A DNA stretch of 22,979 nucleotides from JBBKWJ01 sp037968895. GTDB lineage: Bacteria; Actinomycetota; Acidimicrobiia; Acidimicrobiales; SZUA-35. The stretch lies in the NCBI GenBank assembly GCA_037968895.1, contig JBBKWJ010000291.1, forward strand, positions 1 through 22,979, read 5' to 3'. Both the position numbers and the translations under genes were made by a program. Position 1 is the stretch's first letter. Every line of letters begins with the position of its first letter. The notes below the pieces were generated by a model. The model did not search any database. It had not been told where the DNA came from and saw only the letters and a program-made list of their open reading frames with translations. Below, one piece after another: positions 1-7,076 of the stretch.

Positions 1-2
1 TC

Positions 3-122
3 AACGCCCACGGAGGCACGATCGAGATTGGCCACGGCGGTACGAACACGGAGCCGGGCGGTGGGGCGGGTTCTGGTGGGCGAGTCGAGATCAGACTGCC
101 AGCCGGTGGGGAAGACGAGTAG
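3..122 (+). CDS. C-terminal fragment of a probable sensor histidine kinase (5' end outside window)
   Basis: Reading frame 3 is open from the left edge and stops at TAG (120-122), giving 39 residues. They begin NAHGGTIEI and end GGRVEIRLPAGGEDE. This is how a GHKL/HATPase_c domain normally finishes: the 'vxAHGGxI' segment, a glycine-rich turn, then a 'G-x-F/V-x-I-x-LP' strand. The stretch between the two elements is Gly-rich and somewhat longer than usual. Seen: the motif order and the stop. Inferred: that the missing upstream part is a two-component sensor kinase, which would autophosphorylate a histidine and signal to a response regulator. Only the last strand pair is visible, so a related GHKL ATPase cannot be excluded. 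The frame ends 95 nt before rpsO, so it is probably a separate unit. Confidence 0.55.
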   Translation, partial: NAHGGTIEIGHGGTNTEPGGGAGSGGRVEIRLPAGGEDE

Positions 123-217
123 CGGAGGTAGCCTGGCCCGCTGCTGTTGTACTCGCGAATCGAGTGCGACGGCTGGGCCTAGGGTCCCACACTCCACCCC
201 CTACCAGGAGATAGATC

Positions 218-496
218 ATGACGAAGGCAGCAGCCAACCTCACCTCAAAGCAAGACACAATTGAGAAGCACAAGCGCTCCGAGAACGACACCGGCTCAGC
301 CGAAGTTCAGATCGCGCTGCTTAGCGATCGCATCGATCATCTCACCGCCCACCTGAAGATGCACAAGAAGGACCACCACTCACGTCGTGGCCTCCTCATG
401 CTCGTCGGTCGTCGTCGTCGCTTGCTCGACTACCTCACGCTGGTCGACGTCGCTCGTTACCGTGCAATCATCGTTGAGCTCGGACTGCGCCGCTAA
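218..496 (+). CDS. rpsO: 30S ribosomal protein S15
   Basis: The 92-residue product matches S15 along its whole length. It has the ENDTGSAEVQIALL segment, HLTAHLKMHKKDHHSRRGLL (the 16S rRNA helix 20/22 contact with the conserved HHSRRGLL), VGRRRRLLDYL, and the usual LGLRR end. S15 is a primary 16S rRNA-binding protein of the 30S platform. The family is normally about 89 residues; the first dozen residues here differ from the common MALT...K start and are slightly longer. The ATG at 218 is supported by AGGAG (206-210) seven bases upstream. In most bacteria rpsO is followed directly by pnp on the same strand. Here a reverse-strand P450 gene lies between them, ending 27 bp past the rpsO stop. Confidence 0.97.
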   Translation: MTKAAANLTSKQDTIEKHKRSENDTGSAEVQIALLSDRIDHLTAHLKMHKKDHHSRRGLLMLVGRRRRLLDYLTLVDVARYRAIIVELGLRR

Positions 497-523
497 CACC
501 AGTTCGGTCGTTTTGGCCTGAAG

Positions 524-1762
524 CTACGGTTTTGTGTAGGTAAGGGGCAGTGCTGACGGGCCCCAGATGCCGACGGTTGTCGGCTTCCAAGTCGGCTCGC
601 CTGCCGGTGTCAGGTCAGGCATCCGAGTAGCAAGCACGGTGAGCGCCTCTTGCATCTCGGCTCGAGCGAGGTTGGCGCCTAGGCAGTAGTGCAGCCCAAA
701 CCCGAGAGTGGTGTGGGTGGCTCGGCCTTCGCCTGCGATGTCGAACTCATCAGGATTGTCGTTCGACTCTGGGTCGATGTTTGCACTCACGAAGCTTGGG
801 AACACAATGCTGCCAGCGGGGAAAAGCACGTCCTTGTACTCGATATCGACCGATGCGAATCGTCCAGTTCCGCGGACGGCACCGAGGTAGCGCATGGTCT
901 CCTCGGTCGCCTTGGAAGAATATTTTGCCGGGTCAGACACCAGGAGTTGCCACTGTTCTTTCTGTTCACTGAAGAGGGCAAGCGCACATCCGAGTTGGTT
1001 GCGAGTGGTGTCGGTGCCAGCCATCAACACTGCTTTGGCCAGCATGACAAGTTCCTCACGGTCGAGACGGTCACCTTCCTCCTCAGCTGCGATGAGTTCA
1101 GAGAGTAGGTCATCGCCCAGATTGCCTCGGCGTTCGTCGATGAGCGCCCCGATGTAAGCGTCGCTCTCGTCCTGCGCAATGAGTATGTCGTCGATCATGT
1201 TGGCGATATCGGAATTGAAGATCTTGAAGATTTCGTCGGCCCAATGGCTGAAGCGGGGCCAGTCATCGGCCGGGGCGCCGAGAAGCTCACAGATGATAGG
1301 AATCGGAAACTTCTGACAGAGGTCGTTGACCGCGTCGAACGTGATGGTGTCACCCGAGACGGCGTCGCCCTCGATCTCGTCGATGATGCTCGAGGCGAGG
1401 TCGGCCATGAACTGGCGCAACTTGTCGGCCTGTTTCGGCGTGAATGCTGGTGCCACGAGGCGTCGAAGACGCTGGTGCACGTCGCCTTCCGCGGTCAGGA
1501 TACTTGGCTTGCGTTGGCGGTTTAGATAACGCTCATCGGTCACGCCGTTCATCTGGGCGAGGAGGGGAGCAGCCTGATGCCAGCGATCATCACGCAAGAT
1601 GGCCAAGGTGTCTTCGCGGGTCAGGATCAGCGATCCAAAAAGCGATTTCGCAATCCAGGACTGCGAACGCAGGTCGCGCAGGATGGCACGGGACTCAAGG
1701 TGGTGCAGTCCTTCGGCGATCGGGGCCTCGGGGATATCAAGCTCTGAGATGGGGGTAGGCAT
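524..1762 (-). CDS. Cytochrome P450 (CYP) monooxygenase
   Basis: The 412-residue soluble protein has all P450 signatures in order: a C-helix H96-QRLRR, the I-helix oxygen-activation motif AGTDTT (248-253), the K-helix ExxR as E288-TM-R291, and the haem-binding loop FGLHYCLG with the thiolate Cys360. Length and absence of a membrane anchor fit bacterial class I P450s, which take electrons from a ferredoxin and reductase; neither is encoded nearby, so partners must come from elsewhere. The substrate cannot be read from sequence. The start at 1762 has only a poor ribosome-binding site (ATGGGGC), but little room remains upstream for another start. The gene is convergent to rpsO (27 bp gap) and divergent from pnp. 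Its placement between two normally adjacent genes suggests insertion into the rpsO-pnp locus in this lineage (inference). Confidence 0.93.
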   Translation of the reverse strand: MPTPISELDIPEAPIAEGLHHLESRAILRDLRSQSWIAKSLFGSLILTREDTLAILRDDRWHQAAPLLAQMNGVTDERYLNRQRKPSILTAEGDVHQRLRRLVAPAFTPKQADKLRQFMADLASSIIDEIEGDAVSGDTITFDAVNDLCQKFPIPIICELLGAPADDWPRFSHWADEIFKIFNSDIANMIDDILIAQDESDAYIGALIDERRGNLGDDLLSELIAAEEEGDRLDREELVMLAKAVLMAGTDTTRNQLGCALALFSEQKEQWQLLVSDPAKYSSKATEETMRYLGAVRGTGRFASVDIEYKDVLFPAGSIVFPSFVSANIDPESNDNPDEFDIAGEGRATHTTLGFGLHYCLGANLARAEMQEALTVLATRMPDLTPAGEPTWKPTTVGIWGPSALPLTYTKP

Positions 1763-1806
1763 GCCCCATTTCTAGCCCGAACAGCCCGAGGTGTACCCAT
1801 CCTTCT

Positions 1807-1860
1807 CCGTTTTGGGGGTGCCAGGACGCCGTTTTGGGCGTCCCTGCACCCCCAAAACGG
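1807..1860. repeat. Large imperfect palindrome (24-bp arms, 6-nt loop)
   Basis: Arms 1807-1830 and 1837-1860 pair over 24 bp with two mismatches around the loop GTTTTG (1831-1836). The decamer CCGTTTTGGG occurs at the left end (1807-1816), in the centre (1829-1838), and inverted at the right end (1851-1860). The right side (1851-1862) can therefore also pair perfectly over 12 bp with 1827-1838, giving two exclusive foldings. It lies in the divergent region between the P450 start and pnp, so it is not a 3'-end terminator for either gene. A repetitive extragenic palindrome, a regulator site, or the remnant of a small non-autonomous element are all possible. Confidence 0.75.
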
Positions 1861-1879
1861 CGAGGGTGCAGTGATGCGG

Positions 1880-1907
1880 CTCAAGTTTGGAGCACGTAGG
1901 CCGATAG
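1880..1907 (+). promoter_or_regulatory. Putative sigma-28 (FliA/WhiG-type) promoter upstream of pnp
   Basis: CTCAAGTTT (1880-1888) and GCCGATAG (1900-1907) are separated by exactly 11 bases. This is close to the sigma-28 family consensus TAAAGTTT-N11-GCCGATAA known from FliA/WhiG-type factors. Transcription would start near 1915, leaving a leader of about 210 nt before pnp. A second GCCGATAG at 1945-1952 lacks a recognisable -35 at the right distance. Whether this organism has a sigma-28 factor is not visible here. Confidence 0.5.
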
Positions 1908-1925
1908 ACCTAGAAGTTTGGCGTC

Positions 1926-2110
1926 CACCGATGCGTTCGGTGAAGCCGATAGCCTAGGAAATTGTGTTCCAACAACGGAACACGTCCAGGGTCGGCCAGC
2001 TGCCAGTTTCTGGTTCCTCACCGCTGCGGTAAAGCAGCAATCGGGTGGGTGACTGCAATCTGGGATCTGGCTGCCTTAGGCAGCACAAGGGTTGTGCTGC
2101 CGCTACATCT
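1926..2110 (+). promoter_or_regulatory. Structured 5' leader of pnp with mutually exclusive hairpins
   Basis: Several short stems can form in succession: CACCGA/TCGGTG (1926-1931 with 1937-1942), GTGTTCC/GGAACAC (1964-1970 with 1977-1983), and GCTGC/GCAGC (2023-2027 with 2034-2038). Closest to the gene, the segment 2079-2088 can pair over 10 bp with 2092-2101 (loop GGG), or its first 6 bases (2079-2084) can pair with 2070-2075 (loop TTA); the two are incompatible. The last stem ends 13 bases before the AAGGAG ribosome-binding site. In E. coli, pnp is autoregulated through a 5'-leader stem cut by RNase III; a similar role here is inference. No known riboswitch consensus was recognised. Confidence 0.4.
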
Positions 2111-2127
2111 ATATAAGGAGCCCACAT

Positions 2128-4593
2128 ATGGCGGAAGCAATTTCCGTTACTGGGACCATCACCTCTGGTGATGGCCCTGATCTCACGCTGGAAACCGGCA
2201 AACTCGCCGGTCTTGCTGGCGGTTCAGTACTCGCAACGCTTGGCGAAACAAGCATTCTCGTCGCCGCAACCGGCGCAAAGTCGGTCCGTGATGGCATCGA
2301 CTTCTTCCCTCTCACCGTTGACATCGAAGAGCGTTCATACGCCGCCGGAAAGATCCCAGGATCATTCTTCCGTCGTGAAGGCCGCTCGTCCGACAACGCC
2401 ACCCTTACCTGCCGCCTGATCGACCGCCCGCTGCGCCCGTCATTCCCTGACGGATTCCGCAACGAGGTGCACATCGTTGGCACCGTGCTTTCCGCCGACA
2501 TGGCGAACCCATACGACGTGCTTGCGATCAACGCCGCGTCATGCGCCCTGCGCCTCAGCGACGTGCCATTCGAAAACGCCATCGGCGCCGTTCGCTTGGC
2601 CTACACCGCTGATGGCGAGTGGCTGCCTCACCCAACCTATAAAGAGGGCGACGATTCGTCATTCGAAATCGTGGTCGCTGGCCGCCAACTCGGTGACGAC
2701 GATGTCGCCATCATGATGGTGGAAGCTGGCGGCACCGGCGCCTCGTGGACCAACTACGAGAATGGTGCAACCAAGGTTGACGAAGCTGTCCTGGCCGAAG
2801 GTCTTGACGCCTCGAAGCAGTACATCCTCCAGGCCATCAAGCTCCAGGAAGAACTCGTTTCCAAGGCCGGCTCAAAGCCGAACATGGAATTCGTTCCCCA
2901 GGTCGACTACACCGACGAGCAGTTCGCTGCCGTTTCCAAGCAGGCCGAAGCCAAGCTGATCAAGGTCATGGGCATCGCCGACAAGGCCGAACGTGGAACC
3001 GCCGAAGGCGCCCTCCGCGACGACGTCCTCGCCGCAAATGCTGATGACGATGCCAAGCAGATCAAGGCTGCTTTCCGCTCGCTGAGCAAGAAGGTCGTTC
3101 GTACCCGGATCGTCGAAGACGGCATCCGTATCGATGGCCGTGGCCCAGCAGACCTTCGTCCGCTGTCCGCCGAGGTTGGCGTTGTCCCTCGTGTCCATGG
3201 CTCTGGCTTGTTCCAGCGTGGTGAGACCCAGGTCCTCAACATCATCACTCTTGGCATGAAGCGCATGGACCAGATGATCGACGGTATCGATCCTCTTGAG
3301 CGCAAGCGCTACATGCACCACTACAACTTCCCGCCATTCTCCACCGGTGAAACCGGCTTTATGCGTGGACCAAAGCGACGCGAAATCGGCCATGGCCTTC
3401 TCGCCGAGCGAGCCCTCTACCCGGTTATTCCAAACCTCGAAGAATGGCCATACACCCTCCGTCTCGTGTCCGAGGTGCTCACCTCGAACGGTTCAACCTC
3501 AATGGCTTCGGTCTGTGGTTCAACCTTGTCACTTATGGATGCCGGTGTGCCGATCAAGGCGCCAGTCGCCGGTATCGCAATGGGACTCGTGTTTGCCGAT
3601 GGCAAGTACACCCCACTGACCGACATCCTCGGTGCTGAAGACGCATTCGGCGATATGGACTTCAAGGTGGCCGGAACGAGTGACTTCGTTACCGCTCTCC
3701 AGCTCGACACCAAGATCGACGGCATCCCAGCCGACGTGCTGGCCAAGGCCCTCAATCAGGCCAAGGACGCTCGTATGGCGATCCTCGAAGTCATGAATGA
3801 CGCCATCTCGGCTCCTCGTGACGACGTGCGTGAGGGTGCACCGAAGATCATCAGCTTCGAGATCCCAATCGACAAGATCGGTGAGGTCATCGGACCAAAG
3901 GGCAAGGTCATCAACGCCATTCAGGCCGAGACCGGTGCCGACATCGCAGTCGACGACGACGGCATCGTTGGTGTCGTCTCCGTCTCGGCGAGCGACAAAG
4001 ACGTGGTCGACGAGGCCGAGCGCCAGATCCGCCTCATTCTCGATCCGCCAACGGCTGATGTCGGCCAGACCTACCCCGGTCGTGTCGTCAATATCACCAA
4101 GTTCGGCGCATTCGTCAACATCCTTCCCGGTCGTGATGGCCTGCTCCACATCTCCAAGATTGGACAGGGCAAGCGCATCGACAAGGTCGAAGACGTGCTC
4201 GAACTCGGTCAGTCAATCGACGTCATCGTCGAAGACATCGACCCAAATGGCAAGGTTTCGCTGAAGCTTGCGGGCGACGCCGAACTAGACGTTAAGGAGT
4301 CAAGCGGCAGTAGCAGCAGCAATAGCAGCAGCAGTAACGCCGCCGCCGACGCTCCTGGAGGGTCGGCCTCGGGAAAAGCTGATTCGGTGAAGCTGTCGTT
4401 TGAAGACGACTTCACCGAGCAAGCTGCCGCTGAGTTCGGCGACCTGGGCCCCGAGGGTGCAGCGTTGTCAAACGACGATGATCGTGGCGGCCGTGGCCGT
4501 CGCGGTAACAGTGGTGGCGGTGGCCGCGGTGGTAACCGTGGCGGCGGTCGCAGTGGTGGTGGCGGTCGTGGCCGTGGCCGTGGCCGTGACTAA
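2128..4593 (+). CDS. pnp: Polyribonucleotide nucleotidyltransferase (PNPase)
   Basis: PNPase degrades RNA 3'-to-5' phosphorolytically and can also add tails. The 821-residue product has the two RNase PH cores and the linking helical domain (N-core FFRREGRSS; C-core LFQRGETQ, FSTGETGFMRGPKRREIGHG, GSTSMASVCG, and the catalytic D509-MDFK). A KH domain follows with GPKG (about 581-640) and an S1 domain (about 645-717). Beyond S1 is an atypical tail: a Ser/Asn tract (725-737) and an Arg/Gly-rich end with RGG-like repeats (786-821). The ATG at 2128 is chosen over an in-frame upstream ATG at 2092 because AAGGAG (2115-2120) sits seven bases before it and homology begins there. A strong terminator follows. 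Confidence 0.97.
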   Translation: MAEAISVTGTITSGDGPDLTLETGKLAGLAGGSVLATLGETSILVAATGAKSVRDGIDFFPLTVDIEERSYAAGKIPGSFFRREGRSSDNATLTCRLIDRPLRPSFPDGFRNEVHIVGTVLSADMANPYDVLAINAASCALRLSDVPFENAIGAVRLAYTADGEWLPHPTYKEGDDSSFEIVVAGRQLGDDDVAIMMVEAGGTGASWTNYENGATKVDEAVLAEGLDASKQYILQAIKLQEELVSKAGSKPNMEFVPQVDYTDEQFAAVSKQAEAKLIKVMGIADKAERGTAEGALRDDVLAANADDDAKQIKAAFRSLSKKVVRTRIVEDGIRIDGRGPADLRPLSAEVGVVPRVHGSGLFQRGETQVLNIITLGMKRMDQMIDGIDPLERKRYMHHYNFPPFSTGETGFMRGPKRREIGHGLLAERALYPVIPNLEEWPYTLRLVSEVLTSNGSTSMASVCGSTLSLMDAGVPIKAPVAGIAMGLVFADGKYTPLTDILGAEDAFGDMDFKVAGTSDFVTALQLDTKIDGIPADVLAKALNQAKDARMAILEVMNDAISAPRDDVREGAPKIISFEIPIDKIGEVIGPKGKVINAIQAETGADIAVDDDGIVGVVSVSASDKDVVDEAERQIRLILDPPTADVGQTYPGRVVNITKFGAFVNILPGRDGLLHISKIGQGKRIDKVEDVLELGQSIDVIVEDIDPNGKVSLKLAGDAELDVKESSGSSSSNSSSSNAAADAPGGSASGKADSVKLSFEDDFTEQAAAEFGDLGPEGAALSNDDDRGGRGRRGNSGGGGRGGNRGGGRSGGGGRGRGRGRD

Positions 4594-4619
4594 TCGACTC
4601 ACCTACATCTGAGTAGCTG

Positions 4620-4647
4620 AAGAGGCAGGCCTTCGGGCCTGCCTCTT
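4620..4647. terminator. Hairpin terminator after pnp
   Basis: A 12-bp perfect stem (4620-4631 with 4636-4647) closed by a TTCG tetraloop is followed by only a short run of T (TTTC). It begins 27 bases after the pnp stop and ends 15 bases before the stop of the convergent gene, so it may serve both strands. Confidence 0.85.
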
Positions 4648-4661
4648 TCGCGTTGCCACCG

Positions 4662-5357
4662 TCAGGGGACGAGGGCAGTTGCCTCGAGTTCGGCAAGTAA
4701 CAGTTCGTCGCCTTCGCCAAGGATTGCCCCATGCGGCCGTCCCCAGAGCATCTTGAGAAGATCCTCCGCAGTACCGGAGATGGTTGCGGTCGAACGGCCG
4801 GCCGCGCCGATGCTCAACCTTTCCTCGCAATCTGTCGCCGCGAGAAGGACGGTGCCGCTGAGGACGCCTGTTCTTTCAAGCGCAATCTGGCGCGGATAGA
4901 GAAAGTCGACGACTTCACGGATTCCCTCGACGGCGAGGTTGTGCGCCACAGGCCAGCTTTTTCCGCACGCAGTCTCAACATCCACCCTGTGAATCAAAGT
5001 TTCGAAGGCTTGGCGTCGCATCCAAAACCAGGCTTCGCCCGGCGGAAGGTCGAACGTCCAACAGGGCTGCCCTGGCTCCACCGAGGCGAGCGCGGCACCA
5101 AGCAGAGTCGCTCCTTCCTCGAACCACGACCGAAGCTCATCGTCGGGCACCTGCTCTGGTTCAGGCCCCACGATCTGGCCCGGTTGGACGATCTCGGCGC
5201 ACCATCGATGCACATCGCCGAGGTGTCGCACCACCTCGCCAACCGACTGCCCGTCGCAATGAGCAACTGCCAGGTCGAGAGTGTCCGAGCTAGCGAGCTC
5301 AGCGATGACCGCACATTCTGTGGCCAGTGAGTCGAGGTATAGCTGCGTAGGAAACAT
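4662..5357 (-). CDS. Mycothiol-dependent maleylpyruvate isomerase-family (DinB-like) protein
   Basis: The 231-residue protein has the DinB/MDMPI four-helix fold signature. A metal-ligand histidine lies in VVRHLGDVHRW (H45/H50), and the second ligand pair is E119-TLI-H123 followed by RVDVE, matching the ExxxH pair of mycothiol-dependent maleylpyruvate isomerase. A C-terminal domain like that of actinobacterial MDMPI proteins follows (about 150-231). Such proteins use a bound divalent metal and mycothiol to isomerise or transfer thiol adducts, but many members have unknown substrates and no aromatic-catabolism genes are nearby, so the exact reaction is open. The frame is open back to 5534, but that would run through the divergent dapB promoter and into dapB. 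The ATG at 5357 starts where the family does. Its ribosome-binding site is weak. Confidence 0.8.
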   Translation of the reverse strand: MFPTQLYLDSLATECAVIAELASSDTLDLAVAHCDGQSVGEVVRHLGDVHRWCAEIVQPGQIVGPEPEQVPDDELRSWFEEGATLLGAALASVEPGQPCWTFDLPPGEAWFWMRRQAFETLIHRVDVETACGKSWPVAHNLAVEGIREVVDFLYPRQIALERTGVLSGTVLLAATDCEERLSIGAAGRSTATISGTAEDLLKMLWGRPHGAILGEGDELLLAELEATALVP

Positions 5358-5413
5358 CGCCAAGAGCGTACTTCGTCCAGACGAATCGATCCCCGGGACC
5401 GGCATCCAGCGCC

Positions 5414-5426
5414 TAAGATTGCGGAA
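5414..5426 (+). promoter_or_regulatory. Putative -10 element for a leaderless dapB transcript
   Basis: TAAGAT (5414-5419) lies six bases before the dapB ATG (5426). That places the expected +1 on the A of the start codon. dapB has no Shine-Dalgarno sequence, and leaderless mRNAs of this geometry are common in Actinomycetota. No convincing -35 is visible. Confidence 0.45.
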
Positions 5427-6217
5427 TGAGTATTCGTGTTGGTGTGTTTGGAGCGGGAGGTCGGATGGGGGCCACGGTGTGCCGAGCGGTCGCCGCCGAC
5501 CCAGACCTCGATCTTGTGGCAGCGGTTGACCCAACCTTCGACGGCATTGACGTGTGTGAGGTAGCTGGCGTCACCGACTGCAATTTTGCTGTCGCTGGGT
5601 CGAAGGACGCCTTCGCCCATGCGAAGGTCGACGTCGTCATCGACTTCACCACTCTTGATGCCACCCGCGACAATCTTGCCTTCTGCGCTGAGCACAAGAT
5701 CCACGCGGTTGTCGGCACCTCAGGGTTCACCGAAGCCGACCATGCGATGATCGCAGAAATGTTCACGGGTTCAAACTGTCTGATCGCCCCGAACTTCGCC
5801 ATCGGAGCTGTATTGATGATGCGGTTCGCCGAGCTGGCCGCGCCGTTCTTCGACACTGCTGAAATTGTTGAGATGCACCACGACGGAAAGGTCGATGCCC
5901 CGAGCGGAACGGCGGTGGCGACGGCAGAGCGCATGGCTGCGGCCTCTTCTGAGTGGGCTCCTGACCCAACAACCTCATTCACGATTGATGGCGCTCGCGG
6001 CGCGTCTGGCCCCGGTGGCGTCACAATCCACTCGGTGAGGATGAGAGGCACCGTCGCTCATCAAGAGGTCATGCTCGGGACGGCGGGTCAAACCCTGACT
6101 ATCCGTCACGACTCATACGATCGAGACTCGTTCATGCCCGGCGTTGTCCTTGCCACAAAGCGGATTGCCGACATCCCAGGGCTCTCGATCGGACTCGATC
6201 AGGTGATGGGTATCTGA
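5426..6217 (+). CDS. dapB: 4-hydroxy-tetrahydrodipicolinate reductase
   Basis: DapB reduces the DapA product with NAD(P)H in the diaminopimelate/lysine pathway, supplying peptidoglycan and lysine. The 263-residue length is typical. It has the nucleotide-binding loop GAGGRMG (9-15), VVGTSGF, APNFAIG, the substrate/catalytic segment VEMHHDGKVDAPSGT (H151, H152, K155 and DAPSGT 157-162), and the C-terminal RMRGTVAHQEVMLG. The ATG at 5426 is preceded by a -10-like TAAGAT and no Shine-Dalgarno, so the transcript is probably leaderless. The stop overlaps the start of the next gene by one base (TGATG), indicating co-transcription. dapA is encoded about 4.5 kb downstream in a separate operon. Confidence 0.96.
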   Translation: MSIRVGVFGAGGRMGATVCRAVAADPDLDLVAAVDPTFDGIDVCEVAGVTDCNFAVAGSKDAFAHAKVDVVIDFTTLDATRDNLAFCAEHKIHAVVGTSGFTEADHAMIAEMFTGSNCLIAPNFAIGAVLMMRFAELAAPFFDTAEIVEMHHDGKVDAPSGTAVATAERMAAASSEWAPDPTTSFTIDGARGASGPGGVTIHSVRMRGTVAHQEVMLGTAGQTLTIRHDSYDRDSFMPGVVLATKRIADIPGLSIGLDQVMGI

Positions 6218-7065
6218 TGGCCGACACCGAAACTGCGAACGAGGTCGTCTTGCGGCGCGCCTTCGAACTCGCGGCGTCGGCACCAACTTGGGTCTCAGAG
6301 CATCGCCTAAGCCACGAGGAGCTTGCCGAGATTGCGGCCGAGGTCGGGCTTCCCCTGGACGCTTTGGCGACGGCGCTGGCCGAGGAAGCCGCCCACTTTG
6401 TCGATGACGCGAGCCTTCTTGACCGCCTCGTCGGACCTTCAGAGATTGCGCGCCACAGGGTGGCAGCTTCAGATGAGGTGAGGCTGAAAGAGGGGCTTGT
6501 AGATTGGTTGGAAGCAGGCCACGGGCTACGTCCCCACATCACAGTGGATGGAATGATCGTCGCCGATCGTCGCAGTGGCGTGATCGGTAGACTCGGGCGG
6601 GGCGCTCGATCCGTACAGGGAATGGGTGGCCTTGGAAGGGTGAAAGGAGTGCGAGGGGCTGTCGTCGATGTCGGCGATGGAGCAATCTGCCTGGTGGTCG
6701 ATGTAACCGACCGCAGGCGAAACGCCCTGCTTGGTGGAGGCGTAGTCGCAACCGGCGGAACCATTGTGGCCGGGGCGCTCACGTTCCTTACTCCGCTTGC
6801 TCTGGTCGGAGTCCCAGTTTCCGTCGGAGCGGGGCTCCTCACCAGTCGTGCTGCTTACAAAGCGTCGGTCGATGATGTTCAGAAGACCCTCGAACGAACA
6901 CTCGACGGCATTGCGATTGGCTTGCGCCCGCCGGGCGTCCTTGACGGGATCGGGCGCGGTCTCAGTCGTCAGCTCAAACGTGGTTCCGACCCCCGAACGA
7001 GAGGCCGTGGCCCCCGGCCGGGCGTCTCACGAAAGCAGCTTCCCCCACCCCCTGCTGATCAATAG
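6217..7065 (+). CDS. Hypothetical membrane-associated protein, dapB operon partner
   Basis: I do not recognise the family of this 282-residue protein. The N-terminal part (about 12-60) is helical, with a pattern LSHEELAEIAAEVGLPLDAL that resembles a small helical domain seen in assorted bacterial membrane proteins. The middle (about 85-165) is likely alpha/beta and contains a Gly/Arg-rich stretch (121-147). A hydrophobic glycine-rich segment (about 171-208) could form one long or two short membrane helices. The C-terminus is basic and proline-rich, ending in PPPPADQ. There is no signal peptide. It starts on the last base of the dapB stop codon, so it is translationally coupled to dapB. A role near cell-wall precursor supply is only guilt by association. 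Confidence 0.75.
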   Translation: MADTETANEVVLRRAFELAASAPTWVSEHRLSHEELAEIAAEVGLPLDALATALAEEAAHFVDDASLLDRLVGPSEIARHRVAASDEVRLKEGLVDWLEAGHGLRPHITVDGMIVADRRSGVIGRLGRGARSVQGMGGLGRVKGVRGAVVDVGDGAICLVVDVTDRRRNALLGGGVVATGGTIVAGALTFLTPLALVGVPVSVGAGLLTSRAAYKASVDDVQKTLERTLDGIAIGLRPPGVLDGIGRGLSRQLKRGSDPRTRGRGPRPGVSRKQLPPPPADQ

Positions 7066-7076
7066 GGTCACGTCGG

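Noticed and set aside
28..264. Open frame overlapping the start of rpsO
   Set aside because: It runs into rpsO in another frame and has low-complexity composition; the histidine-kinase-like frame explains the first 122 bases better.
509..1815. CGTTTTGG on both sides of the P450 gene (509-516 and 1808-1815) as an insertion target duplication
   Set aside because: Only eight bases are shared and the right copy is part of a palindrome with its own repeats; too little to claim a duplication.
2092..2127. In-frame ATG adding 12 residues to PNPase
   Set aside because: It lies inside the leader hairpin (2079-2101) and has no ribosome-binding site; AAGGAG precedes the ATG at 2128.
1962..2171. Small open frame in the pnp leader
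   Set aside because: It overlaps the pnp start in another frame, has no ribosome-binding site, and no recognisable product.
4412..4732. Reverse-strand open frame rich in His/Gly/Arg opposite the end of pnp
   Set aside because: It is the antisense reading of the PNPase Gly/Arg repeats and crosses the terminator; no start signal or family match.
5358..5534. N-terminal extension of the maleylpyruvate isomerase-family gene
   Set aside because: It would run through the divergent dapB promoter and the dapB coding start; family similarity begins at 5357.
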